A stretch of DNA of 64,000 nt, taken from NCBI RefSeq assembly GCF_002291425.1, contig NZ_CP014136.1, positions 4,774,001 through 4,838,000 of the forward strand. The letters run 5' to 3'. The translations under genes were made by a program, and so were the position numbers. The notes under the pieces are model-generated. The model did no database searches, was not told the DNA's origin, and was given only the letters and a program-made list of their open reading frames with translations. Source of the stretch: Gibbsiella quercinecans. Its GTDB lineage: Bacteria; Pseudomonadota; Gammaproteobacteria; Enterobacterales; Enterobacteriaceae. Shown here piece by piece: positions 52,385 to 61,973 of this stretch (position 1 is the stretch's first letter; each line of letters begins with the position of its first letter).

Positions 52385-52591
52385 AGAGCCTATCCCATTA
52401 GGGCTATTTTTCTTGCCATTTTGAACCTGGGCAGTGCTCGAAATCCTCACGTACTCCGTGTACGCTCCGGTTTACTCGCTCCGCTCGCCCTACGGGCCGG
52501 ACTAAAGTCCGTTCAACATGCGCGGCATGTTGTCTGCGCGCTGTCCGTGTCCAAACTGGCTGCGACAATAACGCCTATTGGGATAGGCTCT
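52385..52591. mobile_element. MITE-like inverted-repeat element (207 bp)
   Basis: The ends AGAGCCTATCCCATTAGG and CCTATTGGGATAGGCTCT are 18-bp inverted repeats with one mismatch. Similarity of the two arms extends imperfectly to about 50 bp. AGTT lies directly outside on the left (52381-52384) and at 52593-52596 on the right, a possible target duplication. Inside is CAACATGC-gcg-GCATGTTG and no coding frame. Similar GC-rich dispersed repeats occur in Enterobacterales genomes; the exact family is not named here. Confidence 0.7.
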
Positions 52592-52604
52592 TAGTTAAGT
52601 TTGC

Positions 52605-54011
52605 TTAAGGCGCGGGCGAAAAGCCGGTCAGCTCCACAGCCGAACAGTACGACACGGCACCGTTTTCCTGCATCACTCGGGCAATCAGTTGTTCAACCTG
52701 CAGCTTATCCCCGCCTAAATTACGCCGCGCCTTGGTCATCATCTCCGCCTCGCTCATTGGGCGTTCGGCGCTGCCCAGCGGCTTGTTGCGCTCTTGCACG
52801 GCGCTTTCGCCGTGGCGATGCGTCACCACCACGCGCGCGCCGGGCTGGCGTGCTGGACCATTCATTCGTTGTGTAAATTCAGGGGTGATAACGGCCGTCA
52901 CTTTATCCGCCAGCGCCTGCAATGCCGCATTTTGCATGCTGTGCTCCGTATACCAGTCGGCGCCGGGTAGCAGGCCGCCGGCGACCGCCGCCATCGTCCA
53001 GGGCAGGCTGAACTGCGCGTCAGTGGCCGTGCGGGGGCGGTAGTCCATCATATCCTCGACCAGCCGCGGGAAGGTCTGCACCTCAATGGCGCGGATATCC
53101 GCCGCCTGCCAGCCGGTCTGCTGCATAATGCACTCCATGCATTCCAGCGCGCAGGCCAGCCAGCGGCAGGCGGGATAGCGCTTAAAGCTGCCGTAACCGG
53201 CGTACCAGTGGCTGCCGAGATTATCGGTCAGCATTTCCGGTACGAAGTGGTCGGAACCGATCATTCGCCAAAAGCCCTGATCGCCGTCGAGCGCGTCAAG
53301 GCTGCCGCTCAGGCCCTGTTGCACCATGATCACCGCCTGCACCGCTGCCTGTGCCGCCGGCGCCACGGCATCTTTAAGTGCCATCAGCGGTCGCTGTTGC
53401 CAGTTGTACTGATGCAGGCTGGGCAGCGGCGTCAGCACGGCGGCCAGCCCAATGGCCTGATTCAACTGCGCCGGGGGCAGGCCCAGCAGCAGCCCGGCTA
53501 CCAGCGCCGCGCCGATTGTCTGATGCTGCGCCACGCCGTATACCTGGCTGAAGCGTTCTGCCGAGGGTTGGATGGCGTGGATTAGCCGATTATTCACCTC
53601 GAAGCCGGCCGTCAGGGCGGTGATCAGCGTGTCATGCGTTACCGGCCGCGGGCTAAGATCAAGGGCGACCAGCGCCGTGGCGATAAGGGTTGCGCCGGGG
53701 TGGCCGAGCCCTTTGCCGTCGATCTCCACGCCGTCATCGTGGTCCAGGCCGTTTATCACGGCGGCGTTGGCGAAAGCGGCTGCCAGCGGGCTGAAACCGG
53801 GCTCGCCGAAGACGGTGCAGTCACCGTTTCCGCCGAACAGCCGGGTGGCGCGGATAACCGGTTCGCTGACGCGGTGGCGGCTGGCGGCCCAACCGCAGGC
53901 GAGGGCATCCAGCAAATGCAGCCGAACCTTGTGGCGGATGACGGCCGGAATAGTTGGCGCAGATAAAGAACAGGCAAAATTTACCAACTGGCGTGTCGCG
54001 GTGATATTCAT
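52605..54011 (-). CDS. MmgE/PrpD-family protein
   Basis: 468 residues. The family pattern includes LHLLDALACGWAASRHRVSE, NGLDHDDGVEIDGKGLGHPG (conserved aspartates and the GHPG block) and GYGSFKRYPACRWLACALE. Members include 2-methylcitrate dehydratase and related hydro-lyases or isomerases such as aconitate decarboxylase. It is the last gene of an operon with an amino-acid ABC transporter, 6 bp after the permease gene. The substrate is probably a small carboxylate brought in by that system, which is inference. Confidence 0.85.
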   Translation of the reverse strand: MNITATRQLVNFACSLSAPTIPAVIRHKVRLHLLDALACGWAASRHRVSEPVIRATRLFGGNGDCTVFGEPGFSPLAAAFANAAVINGLDHDDGVEIDGKGLGHPGATLIATALVALDLSPRPVTHDTLITALTAGFEVNNRLIHAIQPSAERFSQVYGVAQHQTIGAALVAGLLLGLPPAQLNQAIGLAAVLTPLPSLHQYNWQQRPLMALKDAVAPAAQAAVQAVIMVQQGLSGSLDALDGDQGFWRMIGSDHFVPEMLTDNLGSHWYAGYGSFKRYPACRWLACALECMECIMQQTGWQAADIRAIEVQTFPRLVEDMMDYRPRTATDAQFSLPWTMAAVAGGLLPGADWYTEHSMQNAALQALADKVTAVITPEFTQRMNGPARQPGARVVVTHRHGESAVQERNKPLGSAERPMSEAEMMTKARRNLGGDKLQVEQLIARVMQENGAVSYCSAVELTGFSPAP

Positions 54012-54017
54012 GGTTAT

Positions 54018-54692
54018 TCAACGTTTGAAGTAACGGGTGCGGATCCTGCGCTCGGCATAGCTTGCCAGCAGTGACAGCGGAAGAATGGTGGCGACGAAAA
54101 ACAGCGCCACAAAGGTCAGCGTTTCCAGCGGGCGGAAGGTGGCGGTGCTCAGCCGTTGCCCTTGATAGAGGATCTCGCCCGTCGCGATATAGCTCGCCAG
54201 TACCGAGTTCTTTATCGACATCACGCACTGGCTGACAAACGCCGGCAAGATCCGCAAAAAGGCCACCGGCCCGGTAATCCGAACCAACACTTTCAGCGGC
54301 GACATCCCCACCGACAGGCCGGCCTCAACCAGGCCATGATCGACCGATTGCAGGCCAGCGCGAAATATTTCGGCGAAAAACACGCTGCCATATAACGAGA
54401 TGGCCAGTACGCAGGTCAGATACGAGGAGAGGGTCAGGCCGAACAGAATCGGCAGGCAGTAGTAAGCCCAGACGATCAGCACCAGCGGGGGGATTGAACG
54501 CACAATCTCAATCAGCCCCTGGGTGGGCAAGCGGATCGCCGCCCTGGAAGCGCCACGTAACGGCGCAAGCAGGGCGCCGCCAAGAATACTTAGCGTGACC
54601 GAGGCCAAAACGATTTTAAAGGTGGTGAATATCCCTGCCAGCAGAACGGCGTGATATTGCCACAGTATTGAGAAATCCCAGTGATATGACAT
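54018..54692 (-). CDS. Polar amino acid ABC transporter permease
   Basis: 224 residues with about five membrane spans. The HisM/GlnP-type EAA loop is visible as AGLSVGMSPLKVLVRITGPV, and LQSVDHGLVEAGLSVGMSP precedes it. The N-terminal ILWQYHAVLLAGIFTTFKIV is typical. The start overlaps the ATPase stop by 1 bp. A single permease would act as a homodimer. Confidence 0.9.
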   Translation of the reverse strand: MSYHWDFSILWQYHAVLLAGIFTTFKIVLASVTLSILGGALLAPLRGASRAAIRLPTQGLIEIVRSIPPLVLIVWAYYCLPILFGLTLSSYLTCVLAISLYGSVFFAEIFRAGLQSVDHGLVEAGLSVGMSPLKVLVRITGPVAFLRILPAFVSQCVMSIKNSVLASYIATGEILYQGQRLSTATFRPLETLTFVALFFVATILPLSLLASYAERRIRTRYFKR

Positions 54693-55483
54693 TAGCGCAG
54701 ATCCTCCGCCGTCACGCCGGACAGCGCCATAAAGTGACGGATAGGGGCATGGTGCGGCCGTGACCAGATTTCCCGCGGGGTCGCTTCTTCCACCAACCTG
54801 CCGTTCTCCATCAACAGCAGCCGGCTACAGACCTGCAGGGCAAAGCGCATTTCATGAGTAACGACCATCATGGTGGTGCCGCTGGCCGCCAGTTCAGAGA
54901 TCACCGCCAGCACCTCGCCGACGGACTCCGGATCGAGCGCAGAGGTGGGTTCATCGAACAGGATCACCCGCGGCTCCATCGCCAGGGCGCGAGCGATAGA
55001 TACCCGCTGCTGCTGACCACCGGAAAGTTGCACCGGAAAGTCGCCGGCTTTTTCCGCCAACCCCATACGCGTGAGCAGCGCCATCGCTTTCTCCGTAGCG
55101 GCTTTACGCGACATACCGAGCACCTGTATCGGCCCTTCAATAATGTTTTGCAGCACGCTGCGGTGCGGCCACAGATTAAAGTGCTGGAACACCATCGCCA
55201 TTGATGCGCGTTGGCGCGCCAGTGTGCGCCGTTTCACCGGTTTTCTCTGCGCGCCGTAAAACCCGATCTCTTCCTCGCCCAGCCAGATATGCCCGCTGTC
55301 TGGGATCTCCAGCATGTTCAGGCAGCGCAGCAGGGTGGATTTCCCCGCGCCGCTGCGGCCAATGATGCCAATCACCTCCGAGGGGCGAACCTCGAAGGAG
55401 ACGTCATCAATGATTTTATTACCCGAGAACGATTTGCTGAGCGCGGCAATTTTCAGCAGCGGTAATGAAGACGATTGGCTCAT
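54692..55483 (-). CDS. Polar amino acid ABC transporter ATP-binding protein
   Basis: 263 residues. Walker A GRSGAGKSTLLRCLN, signature QLSGGQQQRVSIARALAMEP, Walker B VILFDEPTSALDPE, and switch TMMVVTHEMRFA. This is the GlnQ/HisP type. It lies 5 bp after the binding-protein gene and joins the permease gene at 54692. Confidence 0.92.
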   Translation of the reverse strand: MSQSSSLPLLKIAALSKSFSGNKIIDDVSFEVRPSEVIGIIGRSGAGKSTLLRCLNMLEIPDSGHIWLGEEEIGFYGAQRKPVKRRTLARQRASMAMVFQHFNLWPHRSVLQNIIEGPIQVLGMSRKAATEKAMALLTRMGLAEKAGDFPVQLSGGQQQRVSIARALAMEPRVILFDEPTSALDPESVGEVLAVISELAASGTTMMVVTHEMRFALQVCSRLLLMENGRLVEEATPREIWSRPHHAPIRHFMALSGVTAEDLR

Positions 55484-55488
55484 CAGGG

Positions 55489-56277
55489 TTATTTCGCCGG
55501 GTGAGTGTATTGATGCCAGATTTTTTTCAGCGTGCCGTCTTTATCCAACTGTTCAAGCCGCCCATCCAGCCACGCCTGTAACTGCGGGCGATCTTTACGC
55601 AGGCCCATATTGGTGGCCTGCTCTTTGACCGGCTGCGGGATAATCATCGTGCCCTGATGGCGCTTCTGAATATATTGCGCCATCTGTATATCGTTGGTGA
55701 CGATGGCGTCGGCGCGGCCGCTCTCCATCTGCAGTTGCATGTTGTCGCTATCGGGAACGATAATCCACTGCGCTTTATCCAACTGCGGTTGCAGCAGCGT
55801 TACTGCCGCCGAACCGTCAATCGCGGCAAGCCGGGTTTGTGGATTATTGATGGTTGCCCAGGCCTGATATTTCTTGGTGTCTTTCTCCAGCGTCAGTACG
55901 CCCATCTGGTGAGAGCCCATCGGGCGGGTAAAGTCGACGGCTTTGGCTCTTTCCGGCGTGTTATTAAAGCCACCTAAAATATCGAAACGGTTGGACTGCA
56001 AACCCGCCACGGCGGTGCCCCACTGGGTATCGACGTATTCAATTTTGATATCGGTATTTTTAAATATCGCCTGCACGACGTCGGGTACCAGCCCGGTCCA
56101 CTGGTCGGTCAGCAGATCTTTCTGATACCACGGCGGCGCGTTGACCGCACCGACGCGGATGATATGGTTTGGCAGGATCGTATTGATATTGTCCTCGGCC
56201 TGCGCCGGAAGCTGCGTTAAGAAAATCCCCGGTATCAGCAACAATGCCGACATTAAACGTGCAGTGAATAATTTCAT
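55489..56277 (-). CDS. Amino acid ABC transporter substrate-binding protein (family 3)
   Basis: 262 residues from the ATG at 56277 (AGGGGC upstream); 18 codons of open frame lie ahead. Signal peptide LMSALLLIPGIFLTQLPAQA. The family-3 pattern IRVGAVNAPPWYQKDLLTDQ, FDILGGFNNTPERAKAVDFT and ADAIVTNDIQMAQYI is clear. It is periplasmic and probably binds an amino acid or a small organic acid. It is the first gene of the leftward operon and divergent from a LysR gene. Confidence 0.9.
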   Translation of the reverse strand: MKLFTARLMSALLLIPGIFLTQLPAQAEDNINTILPNHIIRVGAVNAPPWYQKDLLTDQWTGLVPDVVQAIFKNTDIKIEYVDTQWGTAVAGLQSNRFDILGGFNNTPERAKAVDFTRPMGSHQMGVLTLEKDTKKYQAWATINNPQTRLAAIDGSAAVTLLQPQLDKAQWIIVPDSDNMQLQMESGRADAIVTNDIQMAQYIQKRHQGTMIIPQPVKEQATNMGLRKDRPQLQAWLDGRLEQLDKDGTLKKIWHQYTHPAK

Positions 56278-56325
56278 TTTATGCCCCTGAGTGAATATAA
56301 TTAGTGATTCTATAACCCTGGGTGC

Positions 56326-56342
56326 ATGCATTTTAAATGCAT
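56326..56342. promoter_or_regulatory. Palindromic LysR operator
   Basis: ATGCATTTTAAATGCAT, 8-bp arms around a single T, between the divergent binding-protein and LysR genes. Confidence 0.55.
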
Positions 56343-56372
56343 AATCATCATATCGTTATCTGGAAAATGGCA

Positions 56373-57269
56373 ATGACCCCCAAGCAACTCGACGTCTTTA
56401 TCAGTATCGTTCAGCTCGGTTCAGTGACAGCAGCGGCGGCGCAGTTAGCCATGTCCCAGCCTTCGGTGAGCAAAAGCCTGGCGCTTATCGAGCAACAGAT
56501 GGGGTTCAGCCTGTTTGAACGCTATAAGGGCAAAATGCAGCCGACCCCCGAAGCCAGGGAACTGTATAAAGAAGCGCTGCGCGTGCATCAGGACCGGCTG
56601 CGTTTCGAGCGCTTTGTTGATCACCTCCGCCAATACCGCGTCGGGCAGTTGCGGGTCTGCGCCACGCCTGCGCTGGCGCTAAATATGTTGCCGCGGGCGG
56701 TGGCGCGCTTTCGCCAGGCCTTTCCGGATTATGGCGTGGTGGCGGACATGTGCCTGAATAATGACATTGAGGCGGCGGTGGAAGGCGGGCGTTACGATCT
56801 CGGCTTTATGGTCAAGCCCGGCCACGAGCCGGAGGATAACCGGCTGGCCGTCAGCCGGGGCGAAATGGTGTGCGTGCTGCCCGAGCAGCATCCGCTGGCG
56901 CAGCAGGCCGAGGTCTGTTGGCAGGATATCTCGCCGCGCGAACTGGTTTTTATCACCACCGACGCGCGGCTGGTCGCCATGATTGCCGAAGAGGTGCCGG
57001 CGTTCCGCCAGCGCCAGGTGGCGGCGGTAGAAACCAACCGTTACAGCATGGCGATTAATCTGGTCAGGCACGGGAATAATAGTGCAACTATCGTTGACCG
57101 TTTCTCTCTACAGGGGATCGACACCGCCGGGCTGGCGGTGCGAGCGTTCCGCCCTGCATTACCGATTTCAGTCGTGGCGATCACCGATGGGCACAGCGTC
57201 ATGTCCCAGCCGGGCGAGGTGTTTGTGAGCCTGATGATGGAATTAATGGCGGAAACTGCCGATATATGA
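56373..57269 (+). CDS. LysR-family transcriptional regulator
   Basis: 298 residues from the ATG at 56373, in line with the family start TPKQLDVFISIVQLGSVTAA; a second ATG two codons earlier and a longer frame from 56337 exist. Helix-turn-helix at about residues 3-60 (SQPSVSKSLALIEQQMGFSL). The effector domain includes VEGGRYDLGFMVKPGHEPED and VRHGNNSATIVDRFSLQGID. It is divergent from the amino-acid ABC transporter and MmgE/PrpD operon, with a palindrome in the shared promoter, and so is its likely regulator. Confidence 0.87.
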   Translation: MTPKQLDVFISIVQLGSVTAAAAQLAMSQPSVSKSLALIEQQMGFSLFERYKGKMQPTPEARELYKEALRVHQDRLRFERFVDHLRQYRVGQLRVCATPALALNMLPRAVARFRQAFPDYGVVADMCLNNDIEAAVEGGRYDLGFMVKPGHEPEDNRLAVSRGEMVCVLPEQHPLAQQAEVCWQDISPRELVFITTDARLVAMIAEEVPAFRQRQVAAVETNRYSMAINLVRHGNNSATIVDRFSLQGIDTAGLAVRAFRPALPISVVAITDGHSVMSQPGEVFVSLMMELMAETADI

Positions 57270-57280
57270 AAAGCAAAAAG

Positions 57281-57294
57281 CCCGCTTAAGCGGG
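57281..57294. terminator. Hairpin after the LysR gene
   Basis: CCCGC-TTAA-GCGGG, preceded on the plus strand by AAAAAG, so the T-run lies on the minus strand. It may act bidirectionally or stop leftward transcription. Confidence 0.5.
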
Positions 57295-57671
57295 GGATGC
57301 CGCGCACTTAGGCTGGGCTGAGTGCCAATGTTCGTATCGCGTTAAACGTCGTCTTCCAACAACCTTCCCGTACCGCCGGCGCGGATGAGAAAAACCACCC
57401 GCCCATAATAGCCTGGCGGTGCCGCGCCATAGCACGATCTACCGCCAATTCTACCGCCGGTCATCCTGTTCTCCGCTTAGTGGGGTGTTGCCCCGACGCC
57501 TTCATAAAAGTGCAATAAAGCATTGCTAGCTTTATGCACGCTATTTGACTGCAAGGGATATTGCGCCGGGGAAAGCTAAGGCTCGTTAAATAATAATAGT
57601 GAGTACGGGGTTATGATTTTTTTCTGGTTTGCTATCCAGTCGGCGCCGGGCACCGTTGCGGCGCCCGACGA
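57295..57671. other. Promoter region of the gsp operon
   Basis: About 380 bp without a gene. It contains a GGGG-tgttg-CCCC hairpin near 57482 and an imperfect GGCGCC-rich hairpin directly before gspC. No operator was recognised. Confidence 0.45.
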
Positions 57672-58508
57672 ATGACTCTTTTGTCTCTGCGGCCGGCATT
57701 GTCGATGATGCTGTGGCAACGTTTTCTATTCTGGGGGTTACTGTTGCTGATCGCTCAGCAACTGGCGGCGTTAAGCTGGCGCCTGTGGCTACCCGAACTC
57801 ATACCTGCCGGTATCGCGCCCGCCGTGTCCGCGCCTGCCTCGCCGCCGGTGGCAGCGCGCGCCACGGCGGCGACGCTGACCTTATTTGGCCTTCCTTCCG
57901 ACGGGCGGATGCCATCCGCAGCCGTCAATCCCGCTCTGCTGACGGATCTTCCGTTGACTGCGCTTAAGCTGCGGTTAACCGGCGTGCTCGCCAGTCCGGA
58001 TCCAAAACGTTCGATCGCCATTATCGCCAAAGACAATCAGCAGTTCAGCCGCAGCGTCGGCGAAGCGGTTCCCGGCTATGCAGCCAAAGTGACGGCGATT
58101 TCCGCCGATCGGGTGGTGCTTGAATACCAGGGGCGTTATGAAGCTTTACGTCTATACGACGATGCCGCGCCGCCGCAGGCCTCTGGCGGCGAACCCTCCA
58201 TAGCGCAATTAAAAGCACGGCTACAGAGCAAGCCGATGCAAGTGATGGATTACATCACGATTTCTCCGGTGATGAACGGCAACGCGCTGATCGGTTATCG
58301 CCTCAATCCCGGCAAACAGAGCGAGCTCTTTCACCGGGTTGGTCTGCATGAAAACGATCTGGCCGTGGCGCTTAATGGCCTGGATTTACGCGATGCGCAG
58401 CAGGCGCAACAGGCGATGGAGCAATTACCCGGCCTGAGCGAAATAACCCTCACGATTGAACGCGAGGGGCAACGACAGGACATTTATCTGGTAGCCGGAG
58501 ATGACTAA
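57672..58508 (+). CDS. gspC: Type II secretion inner-membrane protein GspC
   Basis: 278 residues. A single N-terminal membrane span (FLFWGLLLLIAQQLAALSW) is followed by a proline/alanine-rich linker, the homology region (LTDLPLTALKLRLTGVLASP), and a C-terminal PDZ domain (IGYRLNPGKQSELFHRVGLH; LAVALNGLDL). It links the inner-membrane platform to the secretin GspD. The start is uncertain: no clear ribosome site precedes 57672, and ATGs at 57705 and 57708 are alternatives. It opens the gsp operon. Confidence 0.87.
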   Translation: MTLLSLRPALSMMLWQRFLFWGLLLLIAQQLAALSWRLWLPELIPAGIAPAVSAPASPPVAARATAATLTLFGLPSDGRMPSAAVNPALLTDLPLTALKLRLTGVLASPDPKRSIAIIAKDNQQFSRSVGEAVPGYAAKVTAISADRVVLEYQGRYEALRLYDDAAPPQASGGEPSIAQLKARLQSKPMQVMDYITISPVMNGNALIGYRLNPGKQSELFHRVGLHENDLAVALNGLDLRDAQQAQQAMEQLPGLSEITLTIEREGQRQDIYLVAGDD

Positions 58509-60485
58509 TTGTTAAGTAAAAAAATAAAGCCGCGCTGGCGTTTGCTGGGAGCTGGCGTGCTGTTGATGTGGGTTTCCTGTGGTTGGGGTGCCGAATTTTC
58601 CGCCAGTTTTAAAGGGACGGATATTCAGGAATTCATTAACACGGTGAGCAAAAATCTGAACAAAACGGTGATTATCGATCCGGCGGTGAAAGGCACGATT
58701 ACGGTACGCAGCTATGACATGATGAACGAAGAGCAGTACTACCAGTTCTTCCTCAGCGTGCTGGATGTCTATGGCTTCGCCGCTATTCCGATGGATAACG
58801 GCGTGTTGAAGATCATCCGTGCCAAAGACGCCAAAACCGCGGCGGGGCCGGTGGCCAGTGATACGCAGCCCGGTCTGGGGGATGAGGTGGTCACCCGGGT
58901 AGTGCCGGTCAATAACGTGGCCGCGCGCGATTTGGCGCCGTTGCTGCGCCAGCTTAATGACAACGCCGGGGCGGGTAGCGTGGTGCATTATGAGCCATCC
59001 AACGTCTTGCTGATGACCGGCCGCGCGGCGGTGGTCAAACGGCTGATGGCGATTGTCGAACAGGTCGATAAGGTCGGCGATCGCAACGTAGTGACCGTGC
59101 CGCTGGCGTATGCTTCCGCGGTTGAAGTGGTCAGGATGGTGACGGAGCTGAATAAAAACGAGGGTAAATCGGCGTTGCCCGGCAGCATGGTGGCCACACT
59201 GGTGGCGGACGAACGAACCAACTCGATAATGGTCAGCGGCGAACCGAATTCTCGGCAGCGGACCATCGGGATGATAAAGCAGCTCGATCATGAACAGGCG
59301 GTGCAGGGCAATACCAAAGTCATTTATCTGAAATACGCCAAAGCCAGCGATCTGGTTGAGGTGCTGAACGGGGTCAGCGACAGCATCCAGGGCGAACAAA
59401 AAAACGCCAAGCCGGCGCAGGCGCTGCTGAAGGATGTCACCATCAAGGCGCACGATCAGACCAACTCGCTGATTGTCACCGCGGCGCCGGATGTGATGCG
59501 CGATCTGGAGCAGGTGATCGAGAAGCTGGATATTCGCCGTTCCCAGGTGCTGGTGGAAGCGATTATTGCCGAGGTGCAGGACGCGGACGGGCTGAATCTC
59601 GGCATTCAATGGGGCAATAAGCATGCCGGCATGACGCAATTCACCAATACCGGTCTGCCGATCGCCAGCGTGGCGGCCGGTGCGGAACAATACCGCCAGG
59701 ATGGCACGGTGGATAGCACGCTGGCGAGCACCATCAACAGTTTCAGCGGCATCGCCGCCGGGTTTTATTCCGGCAACTGGGCGATGTTGCTGACTGCGCT
59801 CTCCAGCGACAGTAAAAACGACATTCTGGCGACGCCGAGTATCGTTACGCTGGACAACAAAGAAGCGACGTTTAACGTCGGTCAGGAGGTGCCGGTGCTG
59901 TCCGGCTCGCGCACCACCTCCGGCGATAATATTTTTAACACCGTCGAGCGTAAAACGGTCGGTATCAAGCTGAAGGTCAAGCCACAGATTAACGAAGGGG
60001 ATTCGGTGCTGCTGGAAATAGAGCAGGAGGTTTCCAGCGTGGCCGATTCCTCCTCCAGCAGCAGTGCGGAGCTGGGGGCGACCTTTAATACCCGGACGGT
60101 GAACAACGCGGTGCTGGTCGGCAGCGGGGAAACCGTGGTGGTTGGCGGCCTGCTGGATAAAAGAACCCAGGAAACGGCGAGTAAGGTGCCGTTTCTGGGG
60201 GATATTCCGCTGCTGGGCCGTTTATTTCGCTCCGATAGCAAACAGGTGTCGAAACGCAACCTGATGCTGTTTATTCGCCCGTCGATTATCCGCGATAGCC
60301 AACAGTACCGCCATGCCTCGGCGGATAAATACCATGCATTCGCCCAGGAACACGAACAGCAACGTCAGGGGGAAAGTATCCTGACCGACGACGTGCTTAA
60401 ACTGCCGCGCGAAGGCAACAATGCCTACACCTTCAGACAGGTGCAGTCGGCGATAGCCGCGTTCTATCGGCCGGGGGAGCGATGA
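58509..60485 (+). CDS. gspD: Type II secretion secretin GspD
   Basis: 658 residues from a TTG directly after the gspC stop, with GGAG upstream. Signal sequence then N0 domain ([20 protein letters not shown]), repeated N1-N3 domains ([40 protein letters not shown]), and the secretin barrel ([35 protein letters not shown]). It forms the outer-membrane pore of the T2SS. The C-terminal S-domain that binds a pilotin appears present. No pilotin gene (gspS) is visible. Confidence 0.93.
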   Translation: MLSKKIKPRWRLLGAGVLLMWVSCGWGAEFSASFKGTDIQEFINTVSKNLNKTVIIDPAVKGTITVRSYDMMNEEQYYQFFLSVLDVYGFAAIPMDNGVLKIIRAKDAKTAAGPVASDTQPGLGDEVVTRVVPVNNVAARDLAPLLRQLNDNAGAGSVVHYEPSNVLLMTGRAAVVKRLMAIVEQVDKVGDRNVVTVPLAYASAVEVVRMVTELNKNEGKSALPGSMVATLVADERTNSIMVSGEPNSRQRTIGMIKQLDHEQAVQGNTKVIYLKYAKASDLVEVLNGVSDSIQGEQKNAKPAQALLKDVTIKAHDQTNSLIVTAAPDVMRDLEQVIEKLDIRRSQVLVEAIIAEVQDADGLNLGIQWGNKHAGMTQFTNTGLPIASVAAGAEQYRQDGTVDSTLASTINSFSGIAAGFYSGNWAMLLTALSSDSKNDILATPSIVTLDNKEATFNVGQEVPVLSGSRTTSGDNIFNTVERKTVGIKLKVKPQINEGDSVLLEIEQEVSSVADSSSSSSAELGATFNTRTVNNAVLVGSGETVVVGGLLDKRTQETASKVPFLGDIPLLGRLFRSDSKQVSKRNLMLFIRPSIIRDSQQYRHASADKYHAFAQEHEQQRQGESILTDDVLKLPREGNNAYTFRQVQSAIAAFYRPGER

Positions 60486-61972
60486 ACGATCGCGAGTCAG
60501 GCGGTGGCGAGCAGCGTCCGTTGTTGCCCTTTGCCTGGGCGCGGGCGCAGCAAATCCTGCTGTTACAGGAGCAGGCGGCGTTCCGGGCGATCTGCATGGC
60601 GCAGACCGCAGCCCCGGCGCTGCTGGAAGCGCGGCGGGTGGCCGGCGGCCCGTTGAGCGTGCAACTGGTGAGCGAAGAAGCATTCGAACATCAACTGGTC
60701 GCTTGTTATCAGCGCGATTCCAACGAAGCTAAACGCATGATGGAGGACATCGGCAACGACATCGATTTCTACACCTTGGCGGAAGAGTTGCCCGACAGCG
60801 ACGATCTGCTGGATGCCGACGACGATGCGCCGATTATTCGCCTGATCAACGCCATGCTGACCGAAGCGATAAAAGAGAAGGCTTCGGACATCCATATAGA
60901 AACCTATGAGCGCCACTTGCAGATCCGCTTTCGGATCGACGGCGTGCTGCGTGAAATTTTGCGCCCCCGGCGCAAGCTGGCGTCGCTGCTGGTATCGCGC
61001 ATTAAGGTGATGGCGCGGCTGGATATCGCTGAAAAGCGCGTGCCGCAGGATGGGCGCATGGCGCTGCGCATCGGCGGTCGGGCGGTCGACGTGCGGGTAT
61101 CCACGCTGCCTTCAAACCATGGCGAGCGCGTGGTGTTGCGGCTGCTGGATAAAAACAGCGTGCCGCTGGATCTGGCGCTGCTCGGTATGTCCGCTCATCT
61201 GCAGCAACAGATGAATGACCTGATTCACCGCCCTCACGGCATCATCCTGGTCACCGGCCCGACCGGTTCGGGCAAAAGCACCACGCTGTATGCGGCGCTG
61301 AGACAGCTGAACGCGGCGGAGCGCAACATCATGACGGTGGAGGATCCCATCGAATACGAGCTGGACGGCATCGGCCAGACCCAGGTCAACCCGCGGGTGG
61401 AGATGACCTTTGCCCGCGGGCTGCGCGCCATTTTGCGTCAGGATCCGGACGTGGTGCTGGTGGGGGAAATCCGCGACGGCGAAACGGCGCAGATTGCGGT
61501 GCAGGCTTCGCTGACCGGCCATCTGGTGCTGTCCACGCTGCATACCAATAGCGCGCTCGGCGCGCTGCCGCGCCTGCAGGACATGGGCATTGAATCCTTT
61601 TTACTGGCTACCTCGCTGTTGGGGGTGCTGGCGCAACGCCTGGTGCGAACGCTGTGCCCTGATTGTCGGCAACCCTGGACGGTCGATGGGCAACAGGCCG
61701 TGCAGATGGGGATCGCGCCCGGCAGCCAGATCTACCGGCCGACCGGCTGCGCGTTGTGCAATTTCACCGGTTATCGCGGCCGTACCGGCATTCATGAGCT
61801 GCTGACGATCGACGAGCGGGTACGTGCGGCGATCCAGCGCGGCGAGGGCGAACTGGCCATCGCGCGGATGTCGGGCGTCCAGCGCGCATCAATGCGTCAG
61901 GACGGGCTGGAAAAAGTGCTGGCCGGCATCACCAGTTGGGAAGAGGTGGTGCGGATGACCACGGAGGAGTGA
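60482..61972 (+). CDS. gspE: Type II secretion ATPase GspE
   Basis: 496 residues. N-terminal domain, then [10 protein letters not shown], Walker [11 protein letters not shown] (259-268), the Asp box, Walker [18 protein letters not shown], and a tetracysteine zinc site (CPDC...CALC, from about residue 394). ATGA overlap with gspD couples translation. It powers pseudopilus assembly from the cytoplasm. Confidence 0.95.
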   Translation: MNDRESGGGEQRPLLPFAWARAQQILLLQEQAAFRAICMAQTAAPALLEARRVAGGPLSVQLVSEEAFEHQLVACYQRDSNEAKRMMEDIGNDIDFYTLAEELPDSDDLLDADDDAPIIRLINAMLTEAIKEKASDIHIETYERHLQIRFRIDGVLREILRPRRKLASLLVSRIKVMARLDIAEKRVPQDGRMALRIGGRAVDVRVSTLPSNHGERVVLRLLDKNSVPLDLALLGMSAHLQQQMNDLIHRPHGIILVTGPTGSGKSTTLYAALRQLNAAERNIMTVEDPIEYELDGIGQTQVNPRVEMTFARGLRAILRQDPDVVLVGEIRDGETAQIAVQASLTGHLVLSTLHTNSALGALPRLQDMGIESFLLATSLLGVLAQRLVRTLCPDCRQPWTVDGQQAVQMGIAPGSQIYRPTGCALCNFTGYRGRTGIHELLTIDERVRAAIQRGEGELAIARMSGVQRASMRQDGLEKVLAGITSWEEVVRMTTEE

Positions 61973-61973
61973 C

